64,000 nt of DNA from Bacteroidota bacterium (GCA_947450025.1 CANFTW010000011.1:1-64000); one strand, 5' to 3'. Shown: positions 24,558-34,591, counted from the first letter of the stretch. Notes: a model not told the origin generated them from the letters alone. Program-made: numbers and translations.

Positions 24558-25904
24558 ATGAGAAAATTATATTGGATAATAGGAATTTGCATTGCTGTAT
24601 TAATGACTTTGATTGCATTTAAATTTTTTAAAGGAGAAGAGCCTACCGAAGTTACCGCTGATAAAGCAGCCAAACGACATATTATTGAAACAGTTTCTGC
24701 GAATGGGAAAATTCAACCTGAGGCTGAATTAAAAATCACTTCTGATGTTTCAGGAGAAGTAGTTGAAATGTTAGTCAAGGAAGGTGATCAAGTAAAAAAA
24801 GGTCAATTACTTTGCCGAATAAAACCAGATATCTACGAAAGTGCTTTAGAACGTGTTAATGCCACCGTAAATAGTTCTAAAGCAAATGTCAAAACAGCTG
24901 CTGCTCAATTAGCACAAGCTAAGGCTAATTTAGCCAATGCAGAAGCATCCTATACTCGTAATAAAAAATTATTCGATCAGAATGTAATTTCTCAACAAGA
25001 ATTTGATGCTTCAAAAGCATCTTACGAAGCTGCTAAAGCTAATGTTGATGGACTCAGTGAATCAATTAAAGCATCAGATTATAATGTAAAGAGTGTTGAA
25101 GCTTCCTTAAAAGAAGCGAATTCTAATTTAGATAAAACATACATTTACGCTCCTGTAGATGGCACTGTTTCTAAATTAAATGTAGAAAAAGGAGAACGTG
25201 TAGTTGGTGTTCAGGGATTACAGGGTACTGAAATTTTACGTTTGGCGAATTTAAATGAAATGGAAGCTAGCGTAGAAGTTAATGAAAATGACATTATTCG
25301 TATTCATAAAAATGATACGGCAATCATTGAAGTTGATGCCTATATTGGAAAAAAATTCAGAGGTATCGTGACAGAAGTTGCTAATTCAGCAAATACAACG
25401 GGGATTTCAATTGATCAAGTGACTAATTTTGTCGTAAAAATAAGAATTCTTAGAGAATCTTATCTTGATTTAGTGACAGATATTAACCCTGCTCCCTTTA
25501 GACCAGGCATGAGTGCTAATGTAGAAATTCAAACGATGCGCGCTTCAAATATTATTACCATCCCTATTCCTTGCGTCACAACTAGAAGCGGAGATACTAC
25601 AAATATAAAACAATCCTTTGGAGATGATGATGAAGCAGTAGTTGTCAAAGATGAAAAACAAGAGAAATTAAACAATAAAAAAGAAGAAATTAAAGAATGT
25701 GTTTTTATAAATAACAATGGTGTGGCCAAAATGGTGTATGTCACAACAGGTATTCAAGACAATGATTATATTGAAATTAAAAGTGGGATTAAGGTTGGTG
25801 ATGAAGTTATTTCAGGACCTTATGGCGCAGTATCAAAATTATTAAAAGACGGTAAGAAAATAAACGTGGTAGATAAAGACCAACTATTTTCAGAAAAAAA
25901 ATAA
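24558..25904 (+). CDS. efflux periplasmic adaptor (MacA/HlyD-type)
   Basis: The 448-residue membrane-fusion protein has an N-terminal membrane helix (4-22) and a lipoyl half-motif GEVVEMLVKEGDQVKKGQLL. A helical hairpin (about 90-195, Ala-rich) follows, then the second lipoyl half TYIYAPVDGTVSKLNVEKGE. The beta-barrel domain comes next, and finally a membrane-proximal domain with an acidic/basic insertion (about 350-375). It is closest to MacA-type adaptors of ABC efflux systems. In related genomes a MacB-type ABC permease/ATPase usually follows, but here the next gene is tsaB. Confidence 0.9.
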   Translation: MRKLYWIIGICIAVLMTLIAFKFFKGEEPTEVTADKAAKRHIIETVSANGKIQPEAELKITSDVSGEVVEMLVKEGDQVKKGQLLCRIKPDIYESALERVNATVNSSKANVKTAAAQLAQAKANLANAEASYTRNKKLFDQNVISQQEFDASKASYEAAKANVDGLSESIKASDYNVKSVEASLKEANSNLDKTYIYAPVDGTVSKLNVEKGERVVGVQGLQGTEILRLANLNEMEASVEVNENDIIRIHKNDTAIIEVDAYIGKKFRGIVTEVANSANTTGISIDQVTNFVVKIRILRESYLDLVTDINPAPFRPGMSANVEIQTMRASNIITIPIPCVTTRSGDTTNIKQSFGDDDEAVVVKDEKQEKLNNKKEEIKECVFINNNGVAKMVYVTTGIQDNDYIEIKSGIKVGDEVISGPYGAVSKLLKDGKKINVVDKDQLFSEKK

Positions 25905-25911
25905 GAAACTC

Positions 25912-26592
25912 GTGGCATACATTTTACATATAGAAAGCAGTTCAACAGTTTGCTCTGTGGCTATCTCTAAGGAAAATGAATTAGTAGCCATTAAAGAATT
26001 AAATAATGGATATACTCATGCAGAAAACTTGCATGTTTTTATTAATCAATTATTAAATGAATCTGGACTGTATCCTAAGGATTTAAAAGCAATTTCCGTA
26101 AGCTCGGGGCCAGGTTCTTATACTGGTTTACGTATTGGGTTTTCGGCCGCAAAAGGCATAGCCTATGCGTTACAAATTCCATTAATTAGTATCGATACCT
26201 TAAAATCATTAAGTGTATTGGCTATTAAGCAAACTCCAGAGTATGGAATTTTTGTACCTATGATGGATGCACGCAGAATGGAAGTATACTGTGCTGCCTA
26301 TGATCAAAACTTAAATCAAGTATTGCCAACACAAGCTTTAGTTTTAAATGAAACAAGTATTAATATCTTTAATTTACAACAACCCATTTACTTTTTCGGA
26401 GATGGATTATCTAAAGCTAAAGAGTTATTAATACAACTCCCCTTACATCATTTTATTGACCATATTGAAGCAAGCGCATCGGCAATGATTAATTTAGCTT
26501 ATTCAAAATATCTTGCAAATGATTTTGTTGATATCGCCTATGCAGAACCTAATTATTTAAAAGAATTTTTCTTTACCACTGCTAAAAAATAA
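25912..26592 (+). CDS. tsaB: tRNA t6A37 threonylcarbamoyl transferase subunit TsaB
   Basis: The 226-residue protein has a GTG start (25912). It shows the ASKHA fold N-terminus YILHIESSSTVCSVAIS and ENLHVFINQLL. The diagnostic segment SVSSGPGSYTGLRIGFSAAK (about 62-81) is followed by FVPMMDARRMEVYCA. TsaB binds TsaD and TsaE in making the t6A modification at position 37 of ANN-decoding tRNAs. It starts 8 bp after the adaptor gene and is followed 5 bp later by the lipid kinase gene. It is probably cotranscribed, although the functions are unrelated. Confidence 0.94.
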   Translation: MAYILHIESSSTVCSVAISKENELVAIKELNNGYTHAENLHVFINQLLNESGLYPKDLKAISVSSGPGSYTGLRIGFSAAKGIAYALQIPLISIDTLKSLSVLAIKQTPEYGIFVPMMDARRMEVYCAAYDQNLNQVLPTQALVLNETSINIFNLQQPIYFFGDGLSKAKELLIQLPLHHFIDHIEASASAMINLAYSKYLANDFVDIAYAEPNYLKEFFFTTAKK

Positions 26593-26596
26593 GTTC

Positions 26597-27466
26597 ATGT
26601 CACACAAAATAGCATTTGTTATCAATCCTAATGCCGGTGTAAAAAAGAAAATTGACATCATTGATTTCATCAAAACCAATTTTCCAAAACACATTGCTTA
26701 CGATTTTATTGTCTGGAAAAACAAGGATGATTTTGAATCTGTAAAACAACAAATATTAGTTGGAAATTATAGCATCGCCGTTGCCTGTGGAGGAGACGGA
26801 ACGGTCAATCAAGTCGCCTCTGTTGTTGCTCATACAAATATGTCTTTAGGCATATTTCCTTTAGGTTCTGGTAATGGCTTAGCTAGAAGTAATCGGATTC
26901 CAATGGATTTAAAACTAGCCTTAAAGATTATTGAAAAAGCAGAGATCAAAACTATTGATGGAGCAACTGTTAATGAACATCCATTTTTTTGTACGGCAGG
27001 TATAGGTTTTGATGCACATATAGCAAATGAATTTGCTATTAGTACCAAAAGAGGTTTTGTTACTTATTTTAAAACAACCATTAAAGAATTTTTTGGCTAT
27101 ACTCCTCAACATTATAAAATAACCATTGATGGTAAAAAAATAGAAACCGATGCGTTTTTAATAACGGTTGCTAACGCTGGACAATGGGGTAATGATGTGT
27201 ACATTGCCCCAGAAGCAGAACTAACCGATGGCATTTTAAACATTAGTATTTTAAAACCGTTTACAATCATAGCCATTCCAATGATTGGTGTTAAATTATT
27301 TTCAAAAAAAATACACACCTCTATAAAATTACAATCTGAAAAAGGTAAATCTATAGAGATCGAGTATACTGGTGAACTACCTGTTCATTTTGATGGAGAA
27401 CCCATTTCTGTTAAAGAAAAACTATCCATAAAGATTAAGCCTTTATCTCTGAAAATTGTCTGCTAA
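26597..27466 (+). CDS. diacylglycerol/lipid kinase, YegS-BmrU type
   Basis: The 289-residue member of the DAG kinase catalytic family has IAFVINPNAGVKKK at the start, the nucleotide motif ACGGDGTVNQVA (about 62-73) and LGIFPLGSGNGLARS (about 84-98). A C-terminal beta-sandwich ends in VHFDGEP. Such enzymes phosphorylate membrane lipids such as diacylglycerol. The 3' end faces the next minus-strand gene with a 6-bp gap and no obvious terminator between them. Confidence 0.92.
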   Translation: MSHKIAFVINPNAGVKKKIDIIDFIKTNFPKHIAYDFIVWKNKDDFESVKQQILVGNYSIAVACGGDGTVNQVASVVAHTNMSLGIFPLGSGNGLARSNRIPMDLKLALKIIEKAEIKTIDGATVNEHPFFCTAGIGFDAHIANEFAISTKRGFVTYFKTTIKEFFGYTPQHYKITIDGKKIETDAFLITVANAGQWGNDVYIAPEAELTDGILNISILKPFTIIAIPMIGVKLFSKKIHTSIKLQSEKGKSIEIEYTGELPVHFDGEPISVKEKLSIKIKPLSLKIVC

Positions 27467-27472
27467 AATAAT

Positions 27473-27997
27473 TTATTTCAATTTTGTATCCTGAAAAATA
27501 TCGTAATTATATTGAAGATACATTGAATGATAAGGATGCATAAACCAAGCCCAATCGGCACGATTAAATTTAAATAATCGATAACCTAACCAGGGACTAT
27601 ATTTAGATGGATACGCTATGCCAACATCCAAAGCCAAACCATGAACGATACATTTATTTCTATTAGTAAATCCCCAAGGATTTTTTGCTCGTCCTCGTCC
27701 AAGTTTTACATTTATATAATCATTTTGGTACATCACACTAAATGCTCGTAATCGATGAACATGCTTGTGAGTATGCACAAAATATTGGTAAAACGAAAAG
27801 CCATATTTTTGTTTAAAGTTGCTTTGATTTTCCACTAAACCTATATCCAATGAAAACCCGTAATTTAACTTTGCATCAAAAGTATAACCAAAAGAAATAC
27901 CAGGAGATATAAAAATAGGTTTATTAAATAATGTTTGCGATAACAATTTTGAAAATTGTATTAGAATACAAATAATTAAAATTTTATATCGAAACAT
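27473..27997 (-). CDS. exported protein, probable small beta-barrel
   Basis: The 174-residue product has a signal peptide (1-20). The mature part is rich in aromatic residues with short alternating strands (FISPGISFGYTFDAKLNYGF, WLGYRLFKFNRADWAWFMH). Several His residues cluster in HTHKHVHRL (about 77-85). It resembles other small outer-membrane proteins of the phylum, but I do not recognise the family. It stands alone. The His cluster could bind metal, although nothing else supports that. Confidence 0.55.
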   Translation of the reverse strand: MFRYKILIICILIQFSKLLSQTLFNKPIFISPGISFGYTFDAKLNYGFSLDIGLVENQSNFKQKYGFSFYQYFVHTHKHVHRLRAFSVMYQNDYINVKLGRGRAKNPWGFTNRNKCIVHGLALDVGIAYPSKYSPWLGYRLFKFNRADWAWFMHPYHSMYLQYNYDIFQDTKLK

Positions 27998-28087
27998 AAC
28001 TTATTAAGGACATAAACTACCATTTAGATAGCTAATAAACATTTATAATACCAATAAAATTGGCAAAACTTCTCATCTGGTCCTAGC

Positions 28088-29044
28088 CTAATTTAGCGCA
28101 TTTAATTGAGTAATAAATGCACTTGTTGTTGTTGGACTTAATGTGAAATTAACAGATTGATTGGCAGTTATTGTGATCGGATTAAAAGATGAATATACTA
28201 CCCCATTTTTCACGCCGATAGCAACAAGCGTGCATTGAAGTCCTTGTGGGGCATAATAATATGGGAATTTTGAGCTAAACTGCTCATAATATACATGAAC
28301 CATAGAACTTATATTTTTGAATACTAAAAACACTTCCGTACCATAAGAATTCACATTGTCATTTGGCATCAGTGTTAAAGTTGTTTGAGGATATGCCGAA
28401 AAATAAGTAGAATTATCGCTATTACACCATGATCCTGTATCAACTGGAGCATTAAATTGATATAAACTAAATATATAATTACTAGCACTATAAAACACGC
28501 TATCTGCGGGCGCAGGAGACCATCCTCCAAATTGACCTAATGTGTCTTGTTGAATAAATGCTTGCATAACGTTAATGGAATCTAATCCACCTGTTAAAGC
28601 CCCTGGTTGACTCACTGTAATCCGCTTTCCTGCATCTAATATCAGTGCAGAATTATTTGACAATGCTTTTATGAAAAATTCGCCGCAAGATTTTAATGGA
28701 CTCGAAAAATTCGTCATGGTAGACATATCGGCTAACACCATGTCGCTTTTTTTGTATATATCCTTAAACTGGATCGTTACTACTCCTGTTACTGGAATAC
28801 CTGCTTGAGTTAAAAAGGCATTTGCTGGGATATTTATGATTGTTCCTTGAGGTGAAGTAATACTCCCTCCACTTACTCCACTTATGGTATAGGTTTGCAT
28901 GACAGGAGTATTCTTAGATAAAAAATCAGTTACAGAGGTATACCCATTTACGGTCACTTGAGGAGTAGTCTCTTCCGTTTCTTTTTTACACGATACTATT
29001 ACAAAGGCTGTAATAATATATAAAATTCCTTTTGCTGTTTTCAT
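28088..29044 (-). CDS. lipoprotein with ZU5-like beta-sandwich
   Basis: The 318-residue product has a clear lipobox (IVSC, C19) followed by Lys/Glu. Residues about 55-165 contain GGSITSPQGTIINIPANAFL and GVVTIQFKDIYKKSDMVLA, a pattern like the ZU5-type beta domain found in Bacteroidota surface proteins. The C-terminal half is beta-rich and unassigned. It is presumably outer-membrane anchored. Both neighbours are on the same strand with gaps of about 75-90 bp, so cotranscription is possible. Confidence 0.65.
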   Translation of the reverse strand: MKTAKGILYIITAFVIVSCKKETEETTPQVTVNGYTSVTDFLSKNTPVMQTYTISGVSGGSITSPQGTIINIPANAFLTQAGIPVTGVVTIQFKDIYKKSDMVLADMSTMTNFSSPLKSCGEFFIKALSNNSALILDAGKRITVSQPGALTGGLDSINVMQAFIQQDTLGQFGGWSPAPADSVFYSASNYIFSLYQFNAPVDTGSWCNSDNSTYFSAYPQTTLTLMPNDNVNSYGTEVFLVFKNISSMVHVYYEQFSSKFPYYYAPQGLQCTLVAIGVKNGVVYSSFNPITITANQSVNFTLSPTTTSAFITQLNALN

Positions 29045-29119
29045 AATGGTGTTTTATTTGATAAACGTATAATTATCACAAATAGTGTGATCATATCTAT
29101 TTCATTTTCTAATTAAATT

Positions 29120-30010
29120 TTAAAATAATAGTCCAAAATGAAACAAGAACTTAGCCATAAAATTTTGTTTCAAAAGCGGCTTATATTTTTTCTCCAAAGT
29201 TTTATCCCAATTTAGAATATATGCTGTATAATTACTGATATAATACGTTGTGCAATCTGCATTTTTACCAATCGCAAAATCCATAACCTCTTGTCTTAGT
29301 TCTTTTTTCACAATTCTCCTCCTTCTCCCAAACCAATACCGATGGATATATAAATCTGGTGCGCCTAAATAATGTATAGTCTCATGCGCAATCGTAACTG
29401 ATTTATTACTTCCAATAAAGGCTCTTCCACCTTGATAAAAACCTAGAATACTACTTTTTTTAACCTTTAATAAATGAAACATAAATAAGGTATTATCAGA
29501 TTGATTGAATCTTGAAGGTAAATGAATTTTTCGGGCAACGGAAGTATCTTTAATTTGCTTTGCTAGTGAATCAAATAGTCTTTTTTTCCAATTAACATTT
29601 TCAATTTTTTCTTCTTGAGTCTTTGTTTTTTTTCTTGTGACTACTTTAAAAAATTGTTTTTGTGTTAAATCCTGTAAACTTTTTCTTGGTAATTTATGTA
29701 CAAAATTTTGTTTTAAAGTAGTATCCTTATTTAGGATCCAATGTTCCTTAAATATTAAATATTGACCTCTTTTATGAACCTCCTTAGTTAACCAATTAAA
29801 CGCTTTTTTAGATTCACGAGAAAACGAATTTGATGTTGCTGTATCAGCTAATTTTTTCGAACTACTTGTAAGAATAAAATGATAAACATTTACAGTGTCT
29901 TTAACTGGACTAGCTTGAATTTTTACAGGAACTTTTACAAAAAAACAAGCATGAAAAAGTATCGTTAAAAATATAAGTGAAAGTAACTTTATTAATTTTA
30001 TAAAATTCAA
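29120..30010 (-). CDS. lipoprotein with metzincin-type zinc protease motif
   Basis: The 296-residue product has a membrane-export signal ending FHAC (lipid anchor at C22). A basic central part (about 100-150) lacks recognisable domains. Near the C terminus it has H209-E-T-I-H213-Y-L-G216-A-P-D219-L-Y. This is the HExxHxxGxxD zinc motif of metzincins, resembling immune inhibitor A-type peptidases in its G-x-x-D-x-Y ending. A methionine at about 243 (QEVMDFA) could be the Met-turn. I infer a surface or periplasmic metallopeptidase; the family is not certain. It lies 26 bp downstream of the GlmU-family gene. Confidence 0.6.
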   Translation of the reverse strand: MNFIKLIKLLSLIFLTILFHACFFVKVPVKIQASPVKDTVNVYHFILTSSSKKLADTATSNSFSRESKKAFNWLTKEVHKRGQYLIFKEHWILNKDTTLKQNFVHKLPRKSLQDLTQKQFFKVVTRKKTKTQEEKIENVNWKKRLFDSLAKQIKDTSVARKIHLPSRFNQSDNTLFMFHLLKVKKSSILGFYQGGRAFIGSNKSVTIAHETIHYLGAPDLYIHRYWFGRRRRIVKKELRQEVMDFAIGKNADCTTYYISNYTAYILNWDKTLEKKYKPLLKQNFMAKFLFHFGLLF

Positions 30011-30036
30011 AAAATAAATATTGAGATGAATAATAA

Positions 30037-31215
30037 TTACCCTCTTTCTTTTTCTGTATTATTAAATATTGTTTGTAAAATTTGATATTCCTCAGCATTC
30101 ATCGTTAAGTTGCGACGAGCATATACACGTTTTGCAGTTTCTATCATTTTATCAAACTTATATACCTCCATGCCTTCGGCACCACCCCAACTATAACTTG
30201 GAATATGTGTTGATGGAAATCCTCCACCAAAAATATTAGCACCTACCCCAACAACAGTTCCGGTATTAAACATAGTATTAATACCACACTTGCTATGATC
30301 CCCCATCATTAGACCACAAAATTGCAATCCTGTGTCTACCATCTTTTCCTGAGCATAATTATATAATTTTACATGACTATAATTATTTTTTAAATTAGAG
30401 TTATTCGTATCTGCTCCTAAATTGCACCACTCCCCTATAACACTATTTCCTAAAAAACCATCATGCGCTTTATTACTAAATCCAAAAACAACTGAGTTGT
30501 TTATTTCGCCACCTACTTTACTGTGAGGACCAATCGTGGTAGGACCGTAAACCTTCGTACTTAATTTTAACGCAGAGTGTTCACACAAAGCAAAAGGCCC
30601 TCTCACAACAGACCCTTCCATAATTTCAGCTTCTTTCCCAATATAGATAGGTCCAGAAGTTGTGTTTAAAATAGCGGCTTCTACTGAAGCTCCTTCTTCT
30701 AAAAAAATATCTTTAACATTTCCGATAATGGTATTTGAAGAGGATAAAGATTGTGAAGATCGCCCTTTTGTAATTAAATCAAAATCTTGTTTAATAGCTT
30801 CACCATTTTTGGAGAAAATATCCCAAGTATTATCTACCGATAAATAATTTAAGGTTGTTTCTTCTGAACTTAGCAATGCTTCCTGAATATTTAATGCAGA
30901 AGCCATATGACTTCTATAGGCAACTAGAGTATTTCCTTTTTTTAATCCAGTATTAAACTCCAAATTATTTATTTGTGATAACAATTCGGGGGTAGGACAA
31001 ATTTTCCCATTTATAAATACAGCATTATTGGTATACACCGCCTTATACTTGTGACTTAAATACGGTTGTGTTTGAAAGGTTAACTTTCCACTTAAATATG
31101 TTTCCCATTTTTGAGTAATCGTTAATATACCAATTCGTATTTCAGAAACAGGTTTTGTATATGTAAATGGCAATAATTGAAGCCAAGTTGTATCATCAAA
31201 CAATATATAGTTCAT
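30037..31215 (-). CDS. GlmU-family putative sugar nucleotidyltransferase
   Basis: The 392-residue protein belongs to a Bacteroidota family named for its similarity to GlmU. The N-terminal part (MNYILFDDTTWLQLLPFTYT and on) corresponds to a diverged nucleotidyltransferase-like domain. From about 165 it has left-handed beta-helix hexapeptide repeats (SGPIYIGKEAEIMEGSVVRG, GPTTIGPHSKVGGEINNSVV, HDGFLGNSVIGEWCNLGADT). The exact reaction is not established. One base separates its start from the stop of the large barrel/Ig-repeat gene, indicating an operon. Confidence 0.8.
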   Translation of the reverse strand: MNYILFDDTTWLQLLPFTYTKPVSEIRIGILTITQKWETYLSGKLTFQTQPYLSHKYKAVYTNNAVFINGKICPTPELLSQINNLEFNTGLKKGNTLVAYRSHMASALNIQEALLSSEETTLNYLSVDNTWDIFSKNGEAIKQDFDLITKGRSSQSLSSSNTIIGNVKDIFLEEGASVEAAILNTTSGPIYIGKEAEIMEGSVVRGPFALCEHSALKLSTKVYGPTTIGPHSKVGGEINNSVVFGFSNKAHDGFLGNSVIGEWCNLGADTNNSNLKNNYSHVKLYNYAQEKMVDTGLQFCGLMMGDHSKCGINTMFNTGTVVGVGANIFGGGFPSTHIPSYSWGGAEGMEVYKFDKMIETAKRVYARRNLTMNAEEYQILQTIFNNTEKERG

Positions 31216-31216
31216 A

Positions 31217-34200
31217 TTAGCGAGGTCTTCGAGGTGTAGGTGTTGAATTGATATTTGGTTTACTTATAGAATCTGATTTTACTCCTGCGGGTTTTGTTTC
31301 ATTAGTTGGTTGGCCTTGAATAACCCTAGGATTAACTTTAATTGGATTATTTACTTTTTGAACAGGACAGGCACCTTGTGTATCTCCATGAGCTTGATGT
31401 GCAGGCCATGCTGAAGGAGAAATAGAAATCGTTTGAGGATTTTGAGAATTTCCTGGTGGTATATGACAAATAGTAATTTGTTGAGACGTATCTGCAGGGG
31501 CAACTGTTGGTGTAGAAACCGTAGTTGGAGTTTGATTTGCTACTATTTCATAAACCACTATTTCTGTTTTTGTAATACTTCCTGTCGTATTAGATCCTGT
31601 TACTGAAACACTATTTTGACCTGGATTTAAAGTACCAATAAAATCACCCTGTGGAGCTGCAAAATTATAATTAGTAACGGGTACACCATTTAAACTTACT
31701 TGAATATCATTTAGAATAACATTTTGGATATTAAATTGGAAATTATAAGAACTAACATTAACGGTAGGTGTTCCTGTTGGCTGAGTGATGGTAACAATTG
31801 GCGCAGGTTTACCAACTCTATATCCTACAACTGCTTTTGCTGTATCAGAGCCATCATTATTGTTAGCAATAATTCTTAAAGTATTATTTCCTGAAACTAA
31901 ATTAGCAGGAAACTCAAAATTATACCCATCAAAATTATAATTGGTAATTATTGAACCATTAAACTTTACGCTTAGTCCATTAGTAGCATTTAACATATTT
32001 GTTATTGTAGCTGAATATGTAAATGTTGGTAAGGTAGTTGTCGTATTTGGCAAACTTGGGTTTGTGAAAATAATCTCTGGAGGCAATTTAATATCAGCAT
32101 GCGGCGCATAGTTCACATTAATTATCTTGGAATCAGAACCAAATTGATTCGTTCCAGTTACAGAAAGAGTATTATCTCCAACAGCTAAGTTTGTTTGAAA
32201 AAATATTTTTTTAGTAACCGCATCATAAGTAAAATTTGATTGAGGTACTCCGTTAAATACAACCGCTATATTAGCCTGACTATTAACATGTAACACATAT
32301 AACTCAAAATTATATAAAAGATTGTCGGTGGCATTTATCGTAGATGGTGGATTTATTAAAGTAACTACAGGAAGAATGGGAACTGTTTTTTTAGTATACA
32401 TAACCGTATCTTTTTTCGAATCCGTTCCATCTATATTGGTAGCAGTAACTTCAAAAGTATTAAGTCCAGTATTCAATGAAGCTGGAAAGGTAATATTAGG
32501 CGCTGTAAATGAATAATTAGTCACTGCCACTCCATTAAACATTACCTGTAACTGACTCGTTGCCGATACATTTGTAACGTTTGCAGAAAATGTAAAAGCA
32601 GCTACTAATGAATTAGCTTTAGTATTTACTGGATTTAATATAGTAACAACAGGAGGATTCTTGACGTCAATTTTTGGTTTATAGTTAACTGTGATTGTCT
32701 TTGAATCAACTCCATCAGTATTCGTTCCTGTTACCACTAACGTATTGATACCTACTGCTAATGTTGAATAAAAATTCAAATATTTAGAATTTACATCATA
32801 TGTAAATGAAGAATTAGGATTACCATTAAAGATAAGGGATATATTATTTTTAGAAACAACATTTAATACCGATAATTTAAAATTATAAAATGCTTGAGCC
32901 GTAGCATATACAGGTGTAGCAGGTAAAACTAAATTAACGATTGGAGGAATTCGAGCTAATCTAGGTTCTTGATAAATAATATTTGTTACTTCTGTATCTT
33001 CGCCAACTAAATTATTTGCAGTAATGCTAATTGAATTTGAACCAGGAATTAAATTAGCTACAAATACAATTTGCTTTGTTGAAGGGTTATAAGTAAATGG
33101 AATAGAAAGTCCATTAAAATAAATAGAAATATCATTTTGAGCAATTACATTCAATACTTGTGCTTTTACGGTATAAGTTGGATTAGTCATAATTTGTCCA
33201 GGCTGAACCGGATTAATATAGTTGACAATAGGAGGATCTCCAGCTGCTTTAGGTAATTCATAAATGACTGTTGTTGACTCATTATCAGAACCCGCCGTAT
33301 TTGTTGCCACAATATTTACAGGATTGACTCCGACATTTAATGCTGAATTATACTCTAAAATATGACTTTGAGCATTGAACGTAAAATTAGAACGAACAAT
33401 TCCATTTAACTTAAACTGAATTTGATTTGCGGATGTAATATTTAAAATTTGTGCAGAAATTTTATATGATGCATTATTAACAACAAAGGCATTCACAGGA
33501 GGGGTAATATAAGTTACAATAGGCTTTATCTCTGCTGGTGGCGGAGGAGGAATAATTACCGTGTTTGTAGTTGCTACAGTTGGAGAAGTTACTGATGCTG
33601 TATTTGTAGTTGCTACAGTTGGTGTAGGCGTTACGATAATAGGATTTGATGTCACTGTATTTGAAGTTGCAACCGTATTAGTTGACACCACAGTATTGGT
33701 ATAAGCCGTTTGATCAGGGTTGGCTGTTGAACTTGTCTTTTTGTGTTTTCCTCTCAGTGTAAATACTAAATTTAAACCTGTGTAATGATAATAATCATTG
33801 CTACCAGCAATCTTATCATGATTTACACCCAATTTTCCATCTAATAAATCGGCATTAGTTCCTTGAGGAAAGGTGACTTTATATTCCCATAGCATAGAAA
33901 AGCCAGGAGAAAATTGATATCCAAAACCAATACCAGCAGATGGTGAAAAGGTTATTAAATTACCGCCCTTACTTCCAAATGCATTTGATTCGTATTTTTT
34001 ATCAATAAGAGTATTATATGAATTTAATGTTTTGGTTCTATTTCCTGTCGAATCAATTAAACTGAAATTATATAATTTTCCATTCCCATCAAGTAGATCG
34101 GATTTTGTTCGATAACTTGTAATTCCTATACCTCCCCATAAATTTAATAATACATGCGTTCTTTCTCTTAACCTATTAAAGTTTAACTGTAACTCTAAGG

Positions 34201-34591
34201 AACCTTCTCCTAATTTCATTTTATAATTATCATAAACATATTGTCTGCCCATTGGCACACTATCTACAAAATTTACAGCAGGATCATATTTACCATTATA
34301 TGCATCATTAGACTTTACATCATAATTTCTATTAAAATCCATGCCGTAAGTATTTGCTGCTAAATAGCGTCCTCTAATAGCAAATGAAAAAATATTGGTT
34401 TTATTTTCATGCAAGCCTCTTTCAAGTGTAAAGCCTCCTGCCATACCCCAACAACTTCTATAATCAGCTGTTTGCCATGCACCACCAGCATTTAATCCTA
34501 ATCGCCATGAGTTATAATAACGTGAAAGATCTTTTTGAGAAAAAGATTGAAGAGACAATAGGCTAATAAATACTAAATAGATTTTTTTCAT
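31217..34591 (-). CDS. beta-barrel protein with seven Ig-like repeats and Cys/His C-terminal motif
   Basis: The 1124-residue exported protein has several zones. After the signal peptide (1-18), residues about 20-290 look like an outer-membrane barrel (SWRLGLNAGGAWQTADYRSC, SAGIGFGYQFSPGFSMLWEY). A Thr/Asn/Val-rich linker follows (about 300-350). Then come seven Ig-like units of about 90 residues (about 355-1012), each with a PPIVNYINP-like start, a VxFNG turn, and TGTN or ATNxxGxDS. After another linker lies a CHIPPGN...PAHQAHGDT...C motif (about 1040-1075) and a basic Pro-rich tail. There is no T9SS sorting domain. It is probably a surface-exposed binding protein anchored by its own barrel. 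Confidence 0.75.
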   Translation of the reverse strand: MKKIYLVFISLLSLQSFSQKDLSRYYNSWRLGLNAGGAWQTADYRSCWGMAGGFTLERGLHENKTNIFSFAIRGRYLAANTYGMDFNRNYDVKSNDAYNGKYDPAVNFVDSVPMGRQYVYDNYKMKLGEGSLELQLNFNRLRERTHVLLNLWGGIGITSYRTKSDLLDGNGKLYNFSLIDSTGNRTKTLNSYNTLIDKKYESNAFGSKGGNLITFSPSAGIGFGYQFSPGFSMLWEYKVTFPQGTNADLLDGKLGVNHDKIAGSNDYYHYTGLNLVFTLRGKHKKTSSTANPDQTAYTNTVVSTNTVATSNTVTSNPIIVTPTPTVATTNTASVTSPTVATTNTVIIPPPPPAEIKPIVTYITPPVNAFVVNNASYKISAQILNITSANQIQFKLNGIVRSNFTFNAQSHILEYNSALNVGVNPVNIVATNTAGSDNESTTVIYELPKAAGDPPIVNYINPVQPGQIMTNPTYTVKAQVLNVIAQNDISIYFNGLSIPFTYNPSTKQIVFVANLIPGSNSISITANNLVGEDTEVTNIIYQEPRLARIPPIVNLVLPATPVYATAQAFYNFKLSVLNVVSKNNISLIFNGNPNSSFTYDVNSKYLNFYSTLAVGINTLVVTGTNTDGVDSKTITVNYKPKIDVKNPPVVTILNPVNTKANSLVAAFTFSANVTNVSATSQLQVMFNGVAVTNYSFTAPNITFPASLNTGLNTFEVTATNIDGTDSKKDTVMYTKKTVPILPVVTLINPPSTINATDNLLYNFELYVLHVNSQANIAVVFNGVPQSNFTYDAVTKKIFFQTNLAVGDNTLSVTGTNQFGSDSKIINVNYAPHADIKLPPEIIFTNPSLPNTTTTLPTFTYSATITNMLNATNGLSVKFNGSIITNYNFDGYNFEFPANLVSGNNTLRIIANNNDGSDTAKAVVGYRVGKPAPIVTITQPTGTPTVNVSSYNFQFNIQNVILNDIQVSLNGVPVTNYNFAAPQGDFIGTLNPGQNSVSVTGSNTTGSITKTEIVVYEIVANQTPTTVSTPTVAPADTSQQITICHIPPGNSQNPQTISISPSAWPAHQAHGDTQGACPVQKVNNPIKVNPRVIQGQPTNETKPAGVKSDSISKPNINSTPTPRRPR

